Of a stretch of DNA of 64,000 nucleotides, positions 16,767-25,282 are shown piece after piece. The translations under genes and the position numbers were made by a program. Position 1 is the stretch's first letter. The number at the start of each line of letters is the position of its first letter. The notes below the pieces were generated by a model, which had not been told where the DNA came from, ran no database searches, and worked only from the letters and a program-made list of their open reading frames with translations. Source of the DNA: Saprospiraceae bacterium (GTDB lineage Bacteria > Bacteroidota > Bacteroidia > Chitinophagales > Saprospiraceae); the NCBI GenBank assembly GCA_041392805.1, contig JAWKLJ010000001.1, positions 1,922,001 to 1,986,000 on the forward strand, given 5' to 3'.

Positions 16767-17812
16767 TCAATAATAGGCAAACGCACTTCAAAAAAGCCAT
16801 CTTTCTGGCCAATGAATACTTCTTTTTTAGCGAGCAATTCGTAGCGCTTTCGAAGATTAGACAATCCCAAGCCAAATCCAGCCTCTTTTTGTGTTCGGGG
16901 TTGGTAATTGTTGCTGATATGAATATAGTCCTTTTCTCCTGTTATTTCGATGGTCAGTGGCATTTTCCGGGAGATCGTATTGTGTTTTAATGCATTTTCA
17001 ATCAGTAATTGAATGGCCATAGGTGGGACTTGTGTGTCCAAGTTCCCAGGCATCACCTTGATCCTGACAAGGAGTTTGTCTCCGAAACGCTTTTGCAGCA
17101 TAAAAAGGTACGCCTCGACCAATTCCAACTCTTCTTTGAGGGAAATCAAATGTCGGTCAGAACCTTGTAAGGTAGACCGAAACACCTGGGATAGTTTTTC
17201 CACAAAAATGAGTGCCTCTTCTTTGCTTTCATTTCGAATGGTCCCACTAAGCGAATTAAGCGAATTAAATAAAAAATGAGGATTCATTTGCGCTTTGAGG
17301 TGAGCCAATTGGCTTTGCATTTGCTCCTCTCGCAATCGCCAGTTTTCCTGCTCTGCTTTCCTGGTTCGACTGAGTAGTTCGAGCAAATAAAGCAAAAGCA
17401 TTGACAAGCCTGCAAAAAAAGAAAAGCGGATAAAGTTGAGCAAATTGAAAAATCGAGAAGGAACGATTTCTTTCAAAAAAAACAATTGAAACTGAGCTAG
17501 AAGAGGCGTTAGCAGTAAAACAGCCAGCATGTTCATGGCTATTTTGAGGGCCCATATGCGCGGTATAGACCAGCCCTTTGGTTCAAAGTAGCGAAACCAA
17601 TAGGCATTAAAATACAGAAAAAAGAGCATTACTAAAAAAGTCGTCAGCATCCCCCCAAAAAAAGACAGCCACCACAAACTCCCTTCCAGCAAAGGTTGCT
17701 CACTGAGCTGTTCCAGGCCATTGATCAGGGCCAGGCGTGGCAAAGCTGCCGTGAGGCTCACCACGGCTGCAAACCCCACTAAAAGTCGATGCTGATAATA
17801 GGTACTGGACAT
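16751..17812 (-). CDS. LytS-like membrane sensor histidine kinase
   Basis: 353 residues with four hydrophobic membrane segments between about 10 and 145, then a His_kinase domain with phospho-acceptor His179 in MNPHFLFNSLNSL. An ATP-binding domain follows with IQLLIENALKHN and GFGLGLSNLRKRYELL. It phosphorylates the LytTR regulator encoded next on the strand. The last residues (DGGCK) and the stop codon are read from the first unit of the C-rich array, so the native C-terminus may have been altered by the repeat. A TATCTTTG box lies only 5 bp upstream of the ATG. Confidence 0.92.
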   Translation of the reverse strand: MSSTYYQHRLLVGFAAVVSLTAALPRLALINGLEQLSEQPLLEGSLWWLSFFGGMLTTFLVMLFFLYFNAYWFRYFEPKGWSIPRIWALKIAMNMLAVLLLTPLLAQFQLFFLKEIVPSRFFNLLNFIRFSFFAGLSMLLLYLLELLSRTRKAEQENWRLREEQMQSQLAHLKAQMNPHFLFNSLNSLSGTIRNESKEEALIFVEKLSQVFRSTLQGSDRHLISLKEELELVEAYLFMLQKRFGDKLLVRIKVMPGNLDTQVPPMAIQLLIENALKHNTISRKMPLTIEITGEKDYIHISNNYQPRTQKEAGFGLGLSNLRKRYELLAKKEVFIGQKDGFFEVRLPIIDGGCK

Positions 17813-17817
17813 ACACG

Positions 17818-17844
17818 CAAAGATAAGAGAAATGCGTAATGCAA
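17818..17844 (-). promoter_or_regulatory. Predicted promoter of the LytS-like kinase
   Basis: On the minus strand, TATCTTTG (17825-17818) matches the Bacteroidota -7 consensus. A TTG (17844-17842) lies 16 bp further upstream, slightly shorter than the usual spacing. The ATG begins 5 bp after the -7 box, implying an mRNA with almost no leader. Confidence 0.4.
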
Positions 17845-17885
17845 GGTGCCCAGGTCTTTACTGCTTTTTTTCTCTTCCTACCATA

Positions 17886-18605
17886 CTACCCTTTCGGCGG
17901 CATCGAAGGTCTCACTTCCACCTTGCTTGGCAGAGTCCGTGGGTGCATGCGCAATAAATCAGCGACCATCTGGCCTAAATCTTCCGGCTGGATTTTCCAG
18001 GCGTCTTTTTCAGATGGCGTATGATCATTGAAGTGGGTGGCTACGGAGCCGGGCATGATGGTACTGACTTTGATACCATCACCGCGAAGGTCGAGCATAA
18101 TGGCCTGCGTGAAGCCGACCAGTCCAAATTTGCTGGCGTTGTAGGCAGAGGCAGTCGGGAAAAAATTAGTGCCTGCCAAACTAGCGATCGTAATGATATA
18201 TCCTTGCGAAGCTTTCAGGGCTGGGATGGCCGCTTTGACACTGTGGAACACCCCTGTGAGGTTGGTGTCGATGGTGGCATGCCATTGCTCGGGGGTCAGT
18301 TCTTGGATAGGGGCAAAATGGCCCAGCCCGGCATTGGCAACCAAGACATCCAACTGGCCGAAATGGGCAAGCACTTGCGCCACGGCCTGTTGCTCGGCTG
18401 CCAGGTCGCGCACGTCGGAGGTGATTCCCAGGGCTTGACCGGGGTATTTGGCATTTAACTCCGCAGCGGTGGCGGCGGCGGCCTCGGCGGTCCGACTGGT
18501 AACCGCCACTTTCATGCCTGCCTCCAGAAGGGTATTGGCAATGCCCAAGCCGATTCCCTTGCTACCGCCGGTAATCAGGGCTACTTTATTTGCTATTTCT
18601 TGCAT
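17886..18605 (-). CDS. Short-chain dehydrogenase/reductase (SDR)
   Basis: A 239-residue NAD(P)-dependent oxidoreductase of the classical SDR family. The cofactor-binding motif TGGSKGIG is at residues 13-20. NAG occurs in VLVANAGLG, the catalytic Ser in ITIASLAG, and the Tyr/Lys pair in YNASK. The substrate is not determined; 3-ketoacyl-ACP reductase-like or general alcohol/ketone activity are possible. It sits between sucD and the kinase on the minus strand, with a hairpin separating it from sucD. Confidence 0.9.
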   Translation of the reverse strand: MQEIANKVALITGGSKGIGLGIANTLLEAGMKVAVTSRTAEAAAATAAELNAKYPGQALGITSDVRDLAAEQQAVAQVLAHFGQLDVLVANAGLGHFAPIQELTPEQWHATIDTNLTGVFHSVKAAIPALKASQGYIITIASLAGTNFFPTASAYNASKFGLVGFTQAIMLDLRGDGIKVSTIMPGSVATHFNDHTPSEKDAWKIQPEDLGQMVADLLRMHPRTLPSKVEVRPSMPPKG

Positions 18606-18644
18606 TGGATGATAGGTTTAATTGAGTAGGTATGTAAACAATAC

Positions 18645-18681
18645 AAAGAGGGGAAACGATTGTTCATCACCTCCCCTCTTT
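18645..18681 (-). terminator. Hairpin downstream of sucD
   Basis: AAAGAGGGGA (18645-18654) pairs perfectly with 18672-18681 across a 17-nt loop. It lies about 60-100 bp beyond the sucD stop and upstream of the SDR start, where termination of the sucD transcript is expected. The following T-rich tract is weak. Confidence 0.5.
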
Positions 18682-18743
18682 ATTTGTAGAACGAAATATT
18701 ATGAAGTTGTTGCAGGATACTCCAACAACAACTGAGTGGATGC

Positions 18744-19616
18744 TTATCCTCTGAGCAAAGCAGCCATCGTCTCTCCGATTTCGGCAGGCGAAGTGACCAC
18801 ATGCAAACCACATTCTCTCATGATCTTCATTTTGGCTTCGGCGGTATCATCTGCGCCGCCGATGATTGCGCCAGCATGGCCCATGGTACGGCCCTTAGGC
18901 GCCGTCTGTCCAGCGATAAAACCAACAACAGGCTTGGTGCCATATGCTTTTATATAACGTGCCGCATCAGCTTCCATGCTTCCGCCTATCTCTCCGATCA
19001 TGATAATACCTTCTGTATCAGGATCATTCATCAATAGCTCTACAGCGTCTTTGGTCGTTGTTCCAACGATAGGGTCACCCCCAATACCAATACAAGTCGA
19101 TTGGCCAAGACCTGCCTTGGTGACCTGGTCTACTGCTTCATAGGTCAAGGTACCTGAACGGGAAACAATCCCAATTTTACCAGGGTTGTGAATAAAACCG
19201 GGCATAATGCCACATTTGGCTTCACCAGGAGTGATGACACCAGGACAGTTAGGCCCTACCAGACGACAGTCATAATTATTGATATAAGCCTTCACCTTTA
19301 CCATGTCTTGTACAGGAATACCTTCCGTTATACAAATAATGACTTTGATGCCAGCCGTGGCAGCTTCCATAATCGCATCAGCAGCAAAAGGTGGCGGTAC
19401 AAAAATAATGGAGGTATCCGCACCTGCCTTGGAGACCGCGTCGGCTACGGTGTCAAAGACCGGCTTATCCAAATGAGTTGTTCCACCTTTACCTGGTGTT
19501 ACCCCACCAACTACATTGGTTCCGTATTCAATCATTTGACTGGCGTGAAAGGTTCCCTCTTTACCCGTAAACCCTTGTACGATAATTTTTGAATCCTTAT
19601 TAACAAGTACTGACAT
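18744..19616 (-). CDS. sucD: Succinyl-CoA synthetase subunit alpha
   Basis: Catalyses, with the beta subunit SucC, the reversible conversion of succinyl-CoA and ADP (or GDP) plus phosphate to succinate, CoA and ATP (GTP) in the TCA cycle. The 290-residue length is standard. The CoA-binding Rossmann domain begins KIIVQGFTGKEGTFHA. The phosphorylated His247 is in GRTMGHAGAI, preceded by GFIAGQTAP. sucC is not in this window. The gene lies 30 bp after the DivIC gene. Confidence 0.96.
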   Translation of the reverse strand: MSVLVNKDSKIIVQGFTGKEGTFHASQMIEYGTNVVGGVTPGKGGTTHLDKPVFDTVADAVSKAGADTSIIFVPPPFAADAIMEAATAGIKVIICITEGIPVQDMVKVKAYINNYDCRLVGPNCPGVITPGEAKCGIMPGFIHNPGKIGIVSRSGTLTYEAVDQVTKAGLGQSTCIGIGGDPIVGTTTKDAVELLMNDPDTEGIIMIGEIGGSMEADAARYIKAYGTKPVVGFIAGQTAPKGRTMGHAGAIIGGADDTAEAKMKIMRECGLHVVTSPAEIGETMAALLRG

Positions 19617-19646
19617 GTTTCAATCTCCTGAAGTTATTAAATGATA

Positions 19647-19964
19647 TTATTCTTCCTCGTCTACAATAATATAGACGTCTTCATCTGATTTTTGCATAAA
19701 ATAGCGTTCCCTGGCAAACTTTTCCTTATTAACCTCCAAATCCAAACGCTCTTGTTTGGCCTCCTCTGTCTTTTTGGTGTAATACATCTTATCCGCTTCC
19801 AACTTATTGACGGTCCTTTGCAAACTCCAAACCGTCATGATATCGTGTTTATCTACAAAAAACATCCAAGTAAAAAACACGACCAATACCAAAAAGTATC
19901 TATTCCTAAAGGGTTTAGGTAATTGATCAATAATAGGCTGTAAAGGATTATTTTGCATTGCCAT
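19647..19964 (-). CDS. Septum formation initiator (DivIC/FtsB family)
   Basis: 105 residues. A short cytoplasmic N-terminus, one membrane helix (about 22-42, RYFLVLVVFFTWMFFV) and a periplasmic coiled coil (VNKLEADKMYYTKKTEEAKQ) lead into ARERYFMQKSDEDVYII, typical of Bacteroidota FtsB/DivIC proteins. These bridge FtsL and FtsQ in the divisome. The gene is adjacent to eno, an arrangement commonly seen in this phylum. The acidic tail VDEEE ends the protein. Confidence 0.88.
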   Translation of the reverse strand: MAMQNNPLQPIIDQLPKPFRNRYFLVLVVFFTWMFFVDKHDIMTVWSLQRTVNKLEADKMYYTKKTEEAKQERLDLEVNKEKFARERYFMQKSDEDVYIIVDEEE

Positions 19965-20045
19965 GATCCATCTGTTTTTGGTTCGCTATTTTTAAATTCG
20001 GATCAAAAGTTAAGACAATCTGAGCATTATTCAAAATGGAAGATT

Positions 20046-20084
20046 GGAAGTGGGAAACTTGCGCACCCGCACTTTCCCACTTCC
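20046..20084 (-). terminator. Hairpin downstream of eno, similar to dispersed GGAAGTGGGAA repeats
   Basis: GGAAGTGGGAAA (20046-20057) pairs with 20073-20084 over a 15-nt loop. It is located between eno (stop 20101) and the DivIC start. The same GGAAGTGGGAA sequence and the string TTGCGC also occur inside the inverted-repeat element at 44046-44196, so this may be a fragment of that element used as a terminator. Confidence 0.45.
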
Positions 20085-20100
20085 GACTTCCACCTTCCCA

Positions 20101-21384
20101 TCAGCCCAACAACGCCTTGCCTGGGTATACAGCAGAATCTGCCAATTCTTCCTCAATGCGAAGTAGTTGGTTGTATTTAGCGACCCGATCCGAACGAGAC
20201 AAGGAGCCCGTTTTGATTTGTCCTGTATTTAGACCAACTGCCAGGTCAGCAATCGTTACATCTTCTGTTTCGCCAGAGCGGTGGCTCATGACACTGGTAT
20301 AAGCATTGCGTGTAGCCAGGCTAACAGCCTCTATCGTTTCCGTCAAGGAGCCAATTTGATTCACTTTAATCAAAATAGAATTGGCGGCCCCAGTTGAAAT
20401 ACCTTTCTGTAAGCGCTCTGTATTGGTTACAAATAAGTCATCGCCGACCAATTGCACCTTGTGGCCTGCTTTTTCTGTCAGATCTCTCCATGCATCCCAG
20501 TCATCTTCATCCAAGCCATCTTCGATAGAAAGGATAGGGTATTTATTACACCATTCTGCCCAATAGCTCACCATATCCGAAGAAGACAGTTTGTCTCCAG
20601 AAGATTTGTGGAAGTGATACACTTTTTCATCGGCTAGATAAAACTCAGAAGCCGCAGCATCCATTGCAATCATCACATCCTCTCCTGGGGTGTAGCCCGC
20701 TTTTTCAATCGCCATCAAAACCGTTTCAATGGCTTCTTCATTGCTTTTGATATTGGGTGCAAAACCACCTTCATCCCCTACATTGGTAGAGTAACCTTTA
20801 CTGTGCAATACTTTCTTCAGGTTGTGGAAAATCTCTGCGCCCATCCGCAAGGCATCACTGAAAGATTCCGCCCCTACCGGCATAATCATAAACTCCTGAA
20901 AATCAATACTATTATCTGCATGAGAACCGCCATTGAGGATATTCATCATAGGAACGGGCAGCACATGTGCATTCACGCCACCGATATAGCGGTAAAGTGG
21001 CTGCTCGCTTGCTTCTGCCGCCGCTTTGGCAACCGCCAAAGATACCCCAAGGATAGCATTGGCGCCAAGCTTGGCTTTGTTTTTAGTGCCGTCAAGCTTA
21101 ATCATCAGATGGTCGATATAGCGCTGTTCAAAAACGCTAATACCAAGCAGCTCTTCTGCAATAATTTCTTCTACATTCTGACAAGCCTTTAGCACTCCTT
21201 TTCCAAGGTATTGGTCCTTGTCGTCATCCCGTAGTTCGACGGCTTCGTATTTACCCGTTGAAGCCCCAGATGGCACGGCAGCTCGGCCCAGATAGCCACT
21301 TTCTGTTAGGACTTCTACTTCCACCGTTGGGTTGCCACGGGAGTCTAGAATTTGTCTTGCTTTGATGTCTATGATTTCACTCAT
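20101..21384 (-). CDS. eno: Enolase
   Basis: Glycolytic enzyme converting 2-phosphoglycerate to phosphoenolpyruvate, Mg-dependent. The 427-residue length is typical. It begins IIDIKARQILDSRGNPTVEV and carries the substrate loop PSGASTGKYEAVELRD. The metal ligand region is IAMDAAASEFY..SIEDGLDEDDW..LVGDDLFVTN, and the catalytic lysine and C-terminal motif are LIKVNQIGSLTET and VMSHRSGETED. It lies directly downstream of carA on the minus strand. Confidence 0.98.
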   Translation of the reverse strand: MSEIIDIKARQILDSRGNPTVEVEVLTESGYLGRAAVPSGASTGKYEAVELRDDDKDQYLGKGVLKACQNVEEIIAEELLGISVFEQRYIDHLMIKLDGTKNKAKLGANAILGVSLAVAKAAAEASEQPLYRYIGGVNAHVLPVPMMNILNGGSHADNSIDFQEFMIMPVGAESFSDALRMGAEIFHNLKKVLHSKGYSTNVGDEGGFAPNIKSNEEAIETVLMAIEKAGYTPGEDVMIAMDAAASEFYLADEKVYHFHKSSGDKLSSSDMVSYWAEWCNKYPILSIEDGLDEDDWDAWRDLTEKAGHKVQLVGDDLFVTNTERLQKGISTGAANSILIKVNQIGSLTETIEAVSLATRNAYTSVMSHRSGETEDVTIADLAVGLNTGQIKTGSLSRSDRVAKYNQLLRIEEELADSAVYPGKALLG

Positions 21385-21471
21385 ATTCTATTATAATTAT
21401 AGTACAGGTCAATGTTTCGGTCAGCAAAAAATATCCGCTAAGCAGCATATCATTTAGTGCTGATAGGGAAT

Positions 21472-22575
21472 CTATGATTTTAATAATTCGATAAATTGAT
21501 CAAATAAGTATCGGGCATCGTGTGGCCCAGGGGATGCCTCAGGATGATATTGCACAGAAAAGGCTTTTTTACCCTTTACCCGGATACCTTCAATGGTATC
21601 ATCATTCAAATTGAGGTGGGTAATTTCTATCTTATCTTCATTGGCTCGCAATGCTTCCGGACTTACGCCAAACCCGTGGTTTTGACTAGTAATTTCACAA
21701 CGTCCATTGATGAGGTTTTTCACGGGGTGGTTGATCCCTCTATGTCCATGATGCATCTTATAAGTCGGAATATCCAGCGCTAAAGCGAGCAATTGATGTC
21801 CTAAACAAATCCCAAACAGCGGCTTATCCTCTTCCAAGATAGCCTTTACCGTTTGCACGGCATAGTCCATGGCAGCTGGGTCTCCTGGTCCATTTGATAA
21901 AAAGTAACCATCAGGGTTCCAGGCCTTCAACTCAGCCAGTGAGGTTTTAGCTGGAAAAACTTTAACTAGGCAATCCCTATCGGCCAAACACTGCAAGATG
22001 TTTTGCTTGATGCCAAAATCAAGGGCCGCCACTCGATAGGTTGCTTCGGGATTACCAAGGGTATAGGCTTCTTTAGTACTCACAGCAGAGGCCAACTCCA
22101 GTCCTTCCATCGGAGGAACCGCTTTGAGTCGCTTTTCCAACTCCGCTACATCCAGGATTTCTGAAGAGATAATGGCATTCATCGCACCTTTATGGCGAAT
22201 ATGACGAACAATAGCCCTGGTATCCACATCTGAGATGGCCACTAAGGCTTCCTTTTCAAAATAATCCTGAATGGAATCATTTGCCATTTGGCGGGAATAC
22301 TGCGTCGTAAAATTTTTACAAATCAGCCCTGCAATCTTAACGTTATTGGATTCTGTATCACTGTTTTTGGTGCCATAATTACCAATGTGGGCATTGGTTG
22401 CAACTAAAATTTGGCCAAAATAAGAAGGGTCTGTAAAAATTTCTTGATAGCCGGTCATTCCGGTGTTGAAGCAAATTTCTCCGGTAGTTGTACCCACTTT
22501 TCCGGCTGCTTTACCACGAAAGAGTGTTCCATCTTCCAATAAAAGCAGTGCCGATTGTTGGTCCATTTCTTCCAT
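21472..22575 (-). CDS. carA: Carbamoyl-phosphate synthase small subunit
   Basis: Glutamine amidotransferase subunit that supplies ammonia to CarB for carbamoyl phosphate, the precursor of pyrimidines and arginine. The N-terminal domain has ALLLLEDGTLFRG and FNTGMTGYQEIFTDPSY. The class I glutaminase domain has the nucleophile Cys in FGICLGHQLLA and the catalytic His/Glu in VQYHPEASPGP. The ORF is open to 22635, but the ATG at 22575 (MEEMDQQSA) fits the family start; ATG 22566 is also possible. carB is not in the window. A 15-bp stem-loop lies in its predicted leader. Confidence 0.95.
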   Translation of the reverse strand: MEEMDQQSALLLLEDGTLFRGKAAGKVGTTTGEICFNTGMTGYQEIFTDPSYFGQILVATNAHIGNYGTKNSDTESNNVKIAGLICKNFTTQYSRQMANDSIQDYFEKEALVAISDVDTRAIVRHIRHKGAMNAIISSEILDVAELEKRLKAVPPMEGLELASAVSTKEAYTLGNPEATYRVAALDFGIKQNILQCLADRDCLVKVFPAKTSLAELKAWNPDGYFLSNGPGDPAAMDYAVQTVKAILEEDKPLFGICLGHQLLALALDIPTYKMHHGHRGINHPVKNLINGRCEITSQNHGFGVSPEALRANEDKIEITHLNLNDDTIEGIRVKGKKAFSVQYHPEASPGPHDARYLFDQFIELLKS

Positions 22576-22602
22576 GAAATAAGGGATATGATGGTTTTTA
22601 TA

Positions 22603-22651
22603 ATGAATAAGGAATATGGAGGCCACAAAGCACATGATATTCCTTATTCAT
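22603..22651 (-). promoter_or_regulatory. Stem-loop in the carA leader
   Basis: ATGAATAAGGAATAT at 22603-22617 pairs perfectly with 22637-22651 (19-nt loop), starting 28 bp upstream of the carA ATG. A perfect TATCTTTG -7 box lies further upstream (22694-22701), so the hairpin would be inside the 5' leader. It could regulate carA expression, or could be a short palindromic repeat. No U-run follows it. Confidence 0.45.
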
Positions 22652-22693
22652 CACCAGTTAATTCTTTCCTCCAACTGGTCTCTAAAATCGCTG

Positions 22694-22701
22694 CAAAGAT
22701 A
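22694..22701 (-). promoter_or_regulatory. Predicted -7 box upstream of carA
   Basis: Minus-strand TATCTTTG, the preferred Bacteroidota -7 sequence, about 120 bp upstream of the carA start. No TTG is found at the expected -33 distance, so the call rests on the -7 box and position only. Confidence 0.35.
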
Positions 22702-22776
22702 GTATTAAATGCTAAAAAGGGTAATGGAGAAAGAATTTTCTTTAGGTTAATTTGGCGTAAACCTAAAGATTACTCC

Positions 22777-22883
22777 TTCTTTGACAAATCTCGTGGGCAA
22801 TCATAAAAAGAAAGCAAAAACGACCAAAGGAAGTGTTGTTTTCTTTTTATGATTGCCTCTAGATCACGAGATTTGTCAAAGAA
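22777..22883. repeat. 107-bp long hairpin element (nested perfect arms)
   Basis: An outer arm TTCTTTGACAAATCTCGTG (22777-22795) is matched at 22865-22883. The adjoining inner arm GGCAATCATAAAAAGAAA (22796-22813) is matched at 22840-22857. Together they give about 37 paired bases with a 7-nt bulge and a 26-nt loop. The element directly follows the stop of the CotH-like gene (22898) and lies upstream of carA. Its outer-arm motif TTTGACAAnTTT-like is shared with the element at 37756-37881, and ATTTGTCAAAGAACCA recurs at 44226-44241. Confidence 0.7.
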
Positions 22884-22897
22884 CCAGATTACTTTTA

Positions 22898-23959
22898 TTA
22901 ATAATCCACCTTTCGCAAGGCATAAGCCATACTTTTCTTGTTTTTACACTCTTGAAAAAAGCTTTCTATATATTGGGTAGTATAGCGCTTATTTCTGCTG
23001 TCCATGTACGGACAAGATTGTAAGAGTTGCACTAGCTTATCGTGTTTCTCTTCAAAAGGAGGCAAAAATTCATTCATATCTTCTTCCGAAAAAGTTTCGC
23101 CCCGGTAAAGCCGCTCTGTCACGCGTTTGATGGGAAGGGTGTGAAAAGGCGCAGCATAAGAAGCATTCACCATGCCCGCATAATCAAAATCGTAAGGCAC
23201 TGGCACCAGTTTATCCAAAGCCGGTACCTTTAAGAATTTAATGTTATGGCTGTTGCCAATGGCCCAATCGGTATTGCCGATCATATACTCGAAAAGGCAC
23301 ATACGCTTGTACTCTTTTTCTTCCAAAAAGCTGGTGCGAGCTTTTTCTCGCTCCACGATCACCCCATTCAAACGTTCTGCCATTTCTTCTTCGGGTTCTA
23401 TCAGGAAGCCCCAATACTTAATCGGCTTTTTCTTACCCCCCAAGTCCGTCAGGGTTAATCGAATCAATTGCACCCGAAAGCTATAAGGGGATAGCTGATT
23501 GTACAAACGATATGCATGAAACTCTTTGAGGACATATTGCTCGGCCAGAATGCCAGATCGGTATTGGGCCACTAATTTCAACTTATTGAAGTTTGATAAA
23601 CCTTCCTTCTTTAAGGCATCCTTTTTAAATTTGATCATAATGGGCGGAATATAACTTATACTCTTCCGCATATTACCTCTTGGCCGCAATTCAACTTCCC
23701 AACTACGCTTTTCATTAGTCGTAGGGTCGAGGTAACTAAGCCTACCTTCCTGGTATTCTTCTTTGTTTTTATTCTTCAAAAAGGTTTTCATATCCAGCGA
23801 CAATTCAGCCTCAAGGGGCTTAACCTCCTCACTGTATAGTTGGCTAAAAAAACTCGGATCTGTGTTTTGCGCTCTAAGGTAGACTCCAAAACCGAAAAAA
23901 GGGAAAGTTAAGAGCAATAGGAGCGAAAAACGAAGGGAATAGTTCGAATGAAGGCTCAT
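22898..23959 (-). CDS. Exported CotH-like protein of unknown function
   Basis: 353 residues from ATG 23959, where a signal peptide/membrane segment begins (SLRFSLLLLLTFPFFGFGVYLRAQ). The earlier in-frame start would place 20 charged residues before it. The motifs ELRPRGNMR, then MIGNTDWAIGNSHNIKFLK and PVPYDFDYAGMVNASYA, resemble the atypical protein-kinase fold of CotH/HipA-like proteins: Asn/Asp of the catalytic loop, then DFD as the metal motif. The kinase inference is tentative. If correct, it would act outside the cytoplasm, as CotH does. Confidence 0.7.
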   Translation of the reverse strand: MSLHSNYSLRFSLLLLLTFPFFGFGVYLRAQNTDPSFFSQLYSEEVKPLEAELSLDMKTFLKNKNKEEYQEGRLSYLDPTTNEKRSWEVELRPRGNMRKSISYIPPIMIKFKKDALKKEGLSNFNKLKLVAQYRSGILAEQYVLKEFHAYRLYNQLSPYSFRVQLIRLTLTDLGGKKKPIKYWGFLIEPEEEMAERLNGVIVEREKARTSFLEEKEYKRMCLFEYMIGNTDWAIGNSHNIKFLKVPALDKLVPVPYDFDYAGMVNASYAAPFHTLPIKRVTERLYRGETFSEEDMNEFLPPFEEKHDKLVQLLQSCPYMDSRNKRYTTQYIESFFQECKNKKSMAYALRKVDY

Positions 23960-24091
23960 AATGAATAGTAGTTTTAGGTTTGTTTTCTCTAAAATATTGA
24001 AAGTCTCCGCAATCTCCAAAAGATAAAGCTATCATTCCATATTTAACGCTTAACGATACACTTTTTTTGATTAATTGATTAATATAGGGGG

Positions 24092-25279
24092 ATGAATAGA
24101 TGCTTACAATACCTAATAAAAGGGATGGTGATGTTCCCTGTCATTATCCTTCTAGTTTTGAATGTGCGCATGTACTATCAACCTGATTGTACAAGTACCG
24201 AAGAGGGTTTGGCACAATTGCAATACTTAAAGCTGGTTTTAAAAAAAGGAGCCGCCGAGGAAATGCAGGCAATATATCCAGAGGGTTTTATTTTCATCAA
24301 TGTGCTATATGGTTTAAGTTGGTGCGATTTAATTAAACAAAAGGATATGACCTCCCCACTTTTTCAAGAAGGAATTGAAGCCATAGATTGGGCTTTAGCA
24401 GAAATCAACACAGCGGAAGCAAAGGCTATTTTCTCCCCTGATTTGCCTTTACCTAATGGTGCTTTTTATACAGGCTGGCAAACCTATTTAATCGGACAAA
24501 AACTACTGCTTCAGGACTCACGAGAGCGAACGGAGGAGGATATCAGCTTATTTAAAGCAAATTGCACGGCCATTAAAACAGCCTATGCCTCCCAGGGTTA
24601 TCGTTATTTAGCCTCCTATCCAAACGGTACCTGGCCAGCTGATAATATCCTTTGCCTCGCCGCACTTAGCCTTCATGACCGAATTTTCCAAAGTGAATTT
24701 TCAAATACAATTGCCGAATGTCTGCATCACATCAAGGCGAATCTTGATCTTACTACGGGGTTGATACCCCATGCCGTAAGTGACCAATGGAAAGATATGG
24801 CTCGTGGGTCTTCGCAGAGCTTGATGCTACATTTTTTGATCGATATCGATGCTACATTTGCCCGTTCCCAATTTACCCTATTTAAAGAGAAGTTTGTCGA
24901 TTATCGCTTTGGTTTGCCAGGTATCCGTGAGTATCCTAATGGAATAAAAGGTAATGGAGATATTGATTCAGGGCCTGTTTTGCTGGGTATTGGTGGGGCT
25001 GCCTCAGTCGTTGGCATCCGTACTGTGGCGACCTATGGAGAATGGCCATTATATGAAGGTCTGAGAAATAGCGTCGAAAGTTTTGGCCTTCCAATAACTT
25101 TAAATAACCAAAAACGCTACCTATTTGGCCGTTTACCCATCGCCGATGCCTTTATTGCCTGGGCGAATGCCTCAAATTGCCAGTACAAAACCTCTCTGAC
25201 CAAGAATTGGCGATACGCCTTTCATTTCTACTCCCTCCTTCCTATCTTTGCCTTATCCCTCCTGGCTTATAAAATATGA
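24092..25279 (+). CDS. Membrane-anchored protein, possible (α/α) barrel, unknown function
   Basis: 395 residues with a hydrophobic N-terminal anchor (MVMFPVIILLVLNV) and a second hydrophobic segment at the C-terminus (FYSLLPIFALSLLAYKI). The middle is helical and conserved-looking: YPNGTWPADNILCLAALSLHD, ARGSSQSLMLHFLI, then GNGDIDSGPVLLGIGGAASV. This order loosely resembles linalool dehydratase/isomerase-type (α/α)6 barrels, but I would not call an activity. The next gene starts 3 bp after its stop, so they form an operon. It is divergent from the CotH-like gene, with only about 130 bp between their starts. Confidence 0.65.
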   Translation: MNRCLQYLIKGMVMFPVIILLVLNVRMYYQPDCTSTEEGLAQLQYLKLVLKKGAAEEMQAIYPEGFIFINVLYGLSWCDLIKQKDMTSPLFQEGIEAIDWALAEINTAEAKAIFSPDLPLPNGAFYTGWQTYLIGQKLLLQDSRERTEEDISLFKANCTAIKTAYASQGYRYLASYPNGTWPADNILCLAALSLHDRIFQSEFSNTIAECLHHIKANLDLTTGLIPHAVSDQWKDMARGSSQSLMLHFLIDIDATFARSQFTLFKEKFVDYRFGLPGIREYPNGIKGNGDIDSGPVLLGIGGAASVVGIRTVATYGEWPLYEGLRNSVESFGLPITLNNQKRYLFGRLPIADAFIAWANASNCQYKTSLTKNWRYAFHFYSLLPIFALSLLAYKI

Positions 25280-25282
25280 CCA

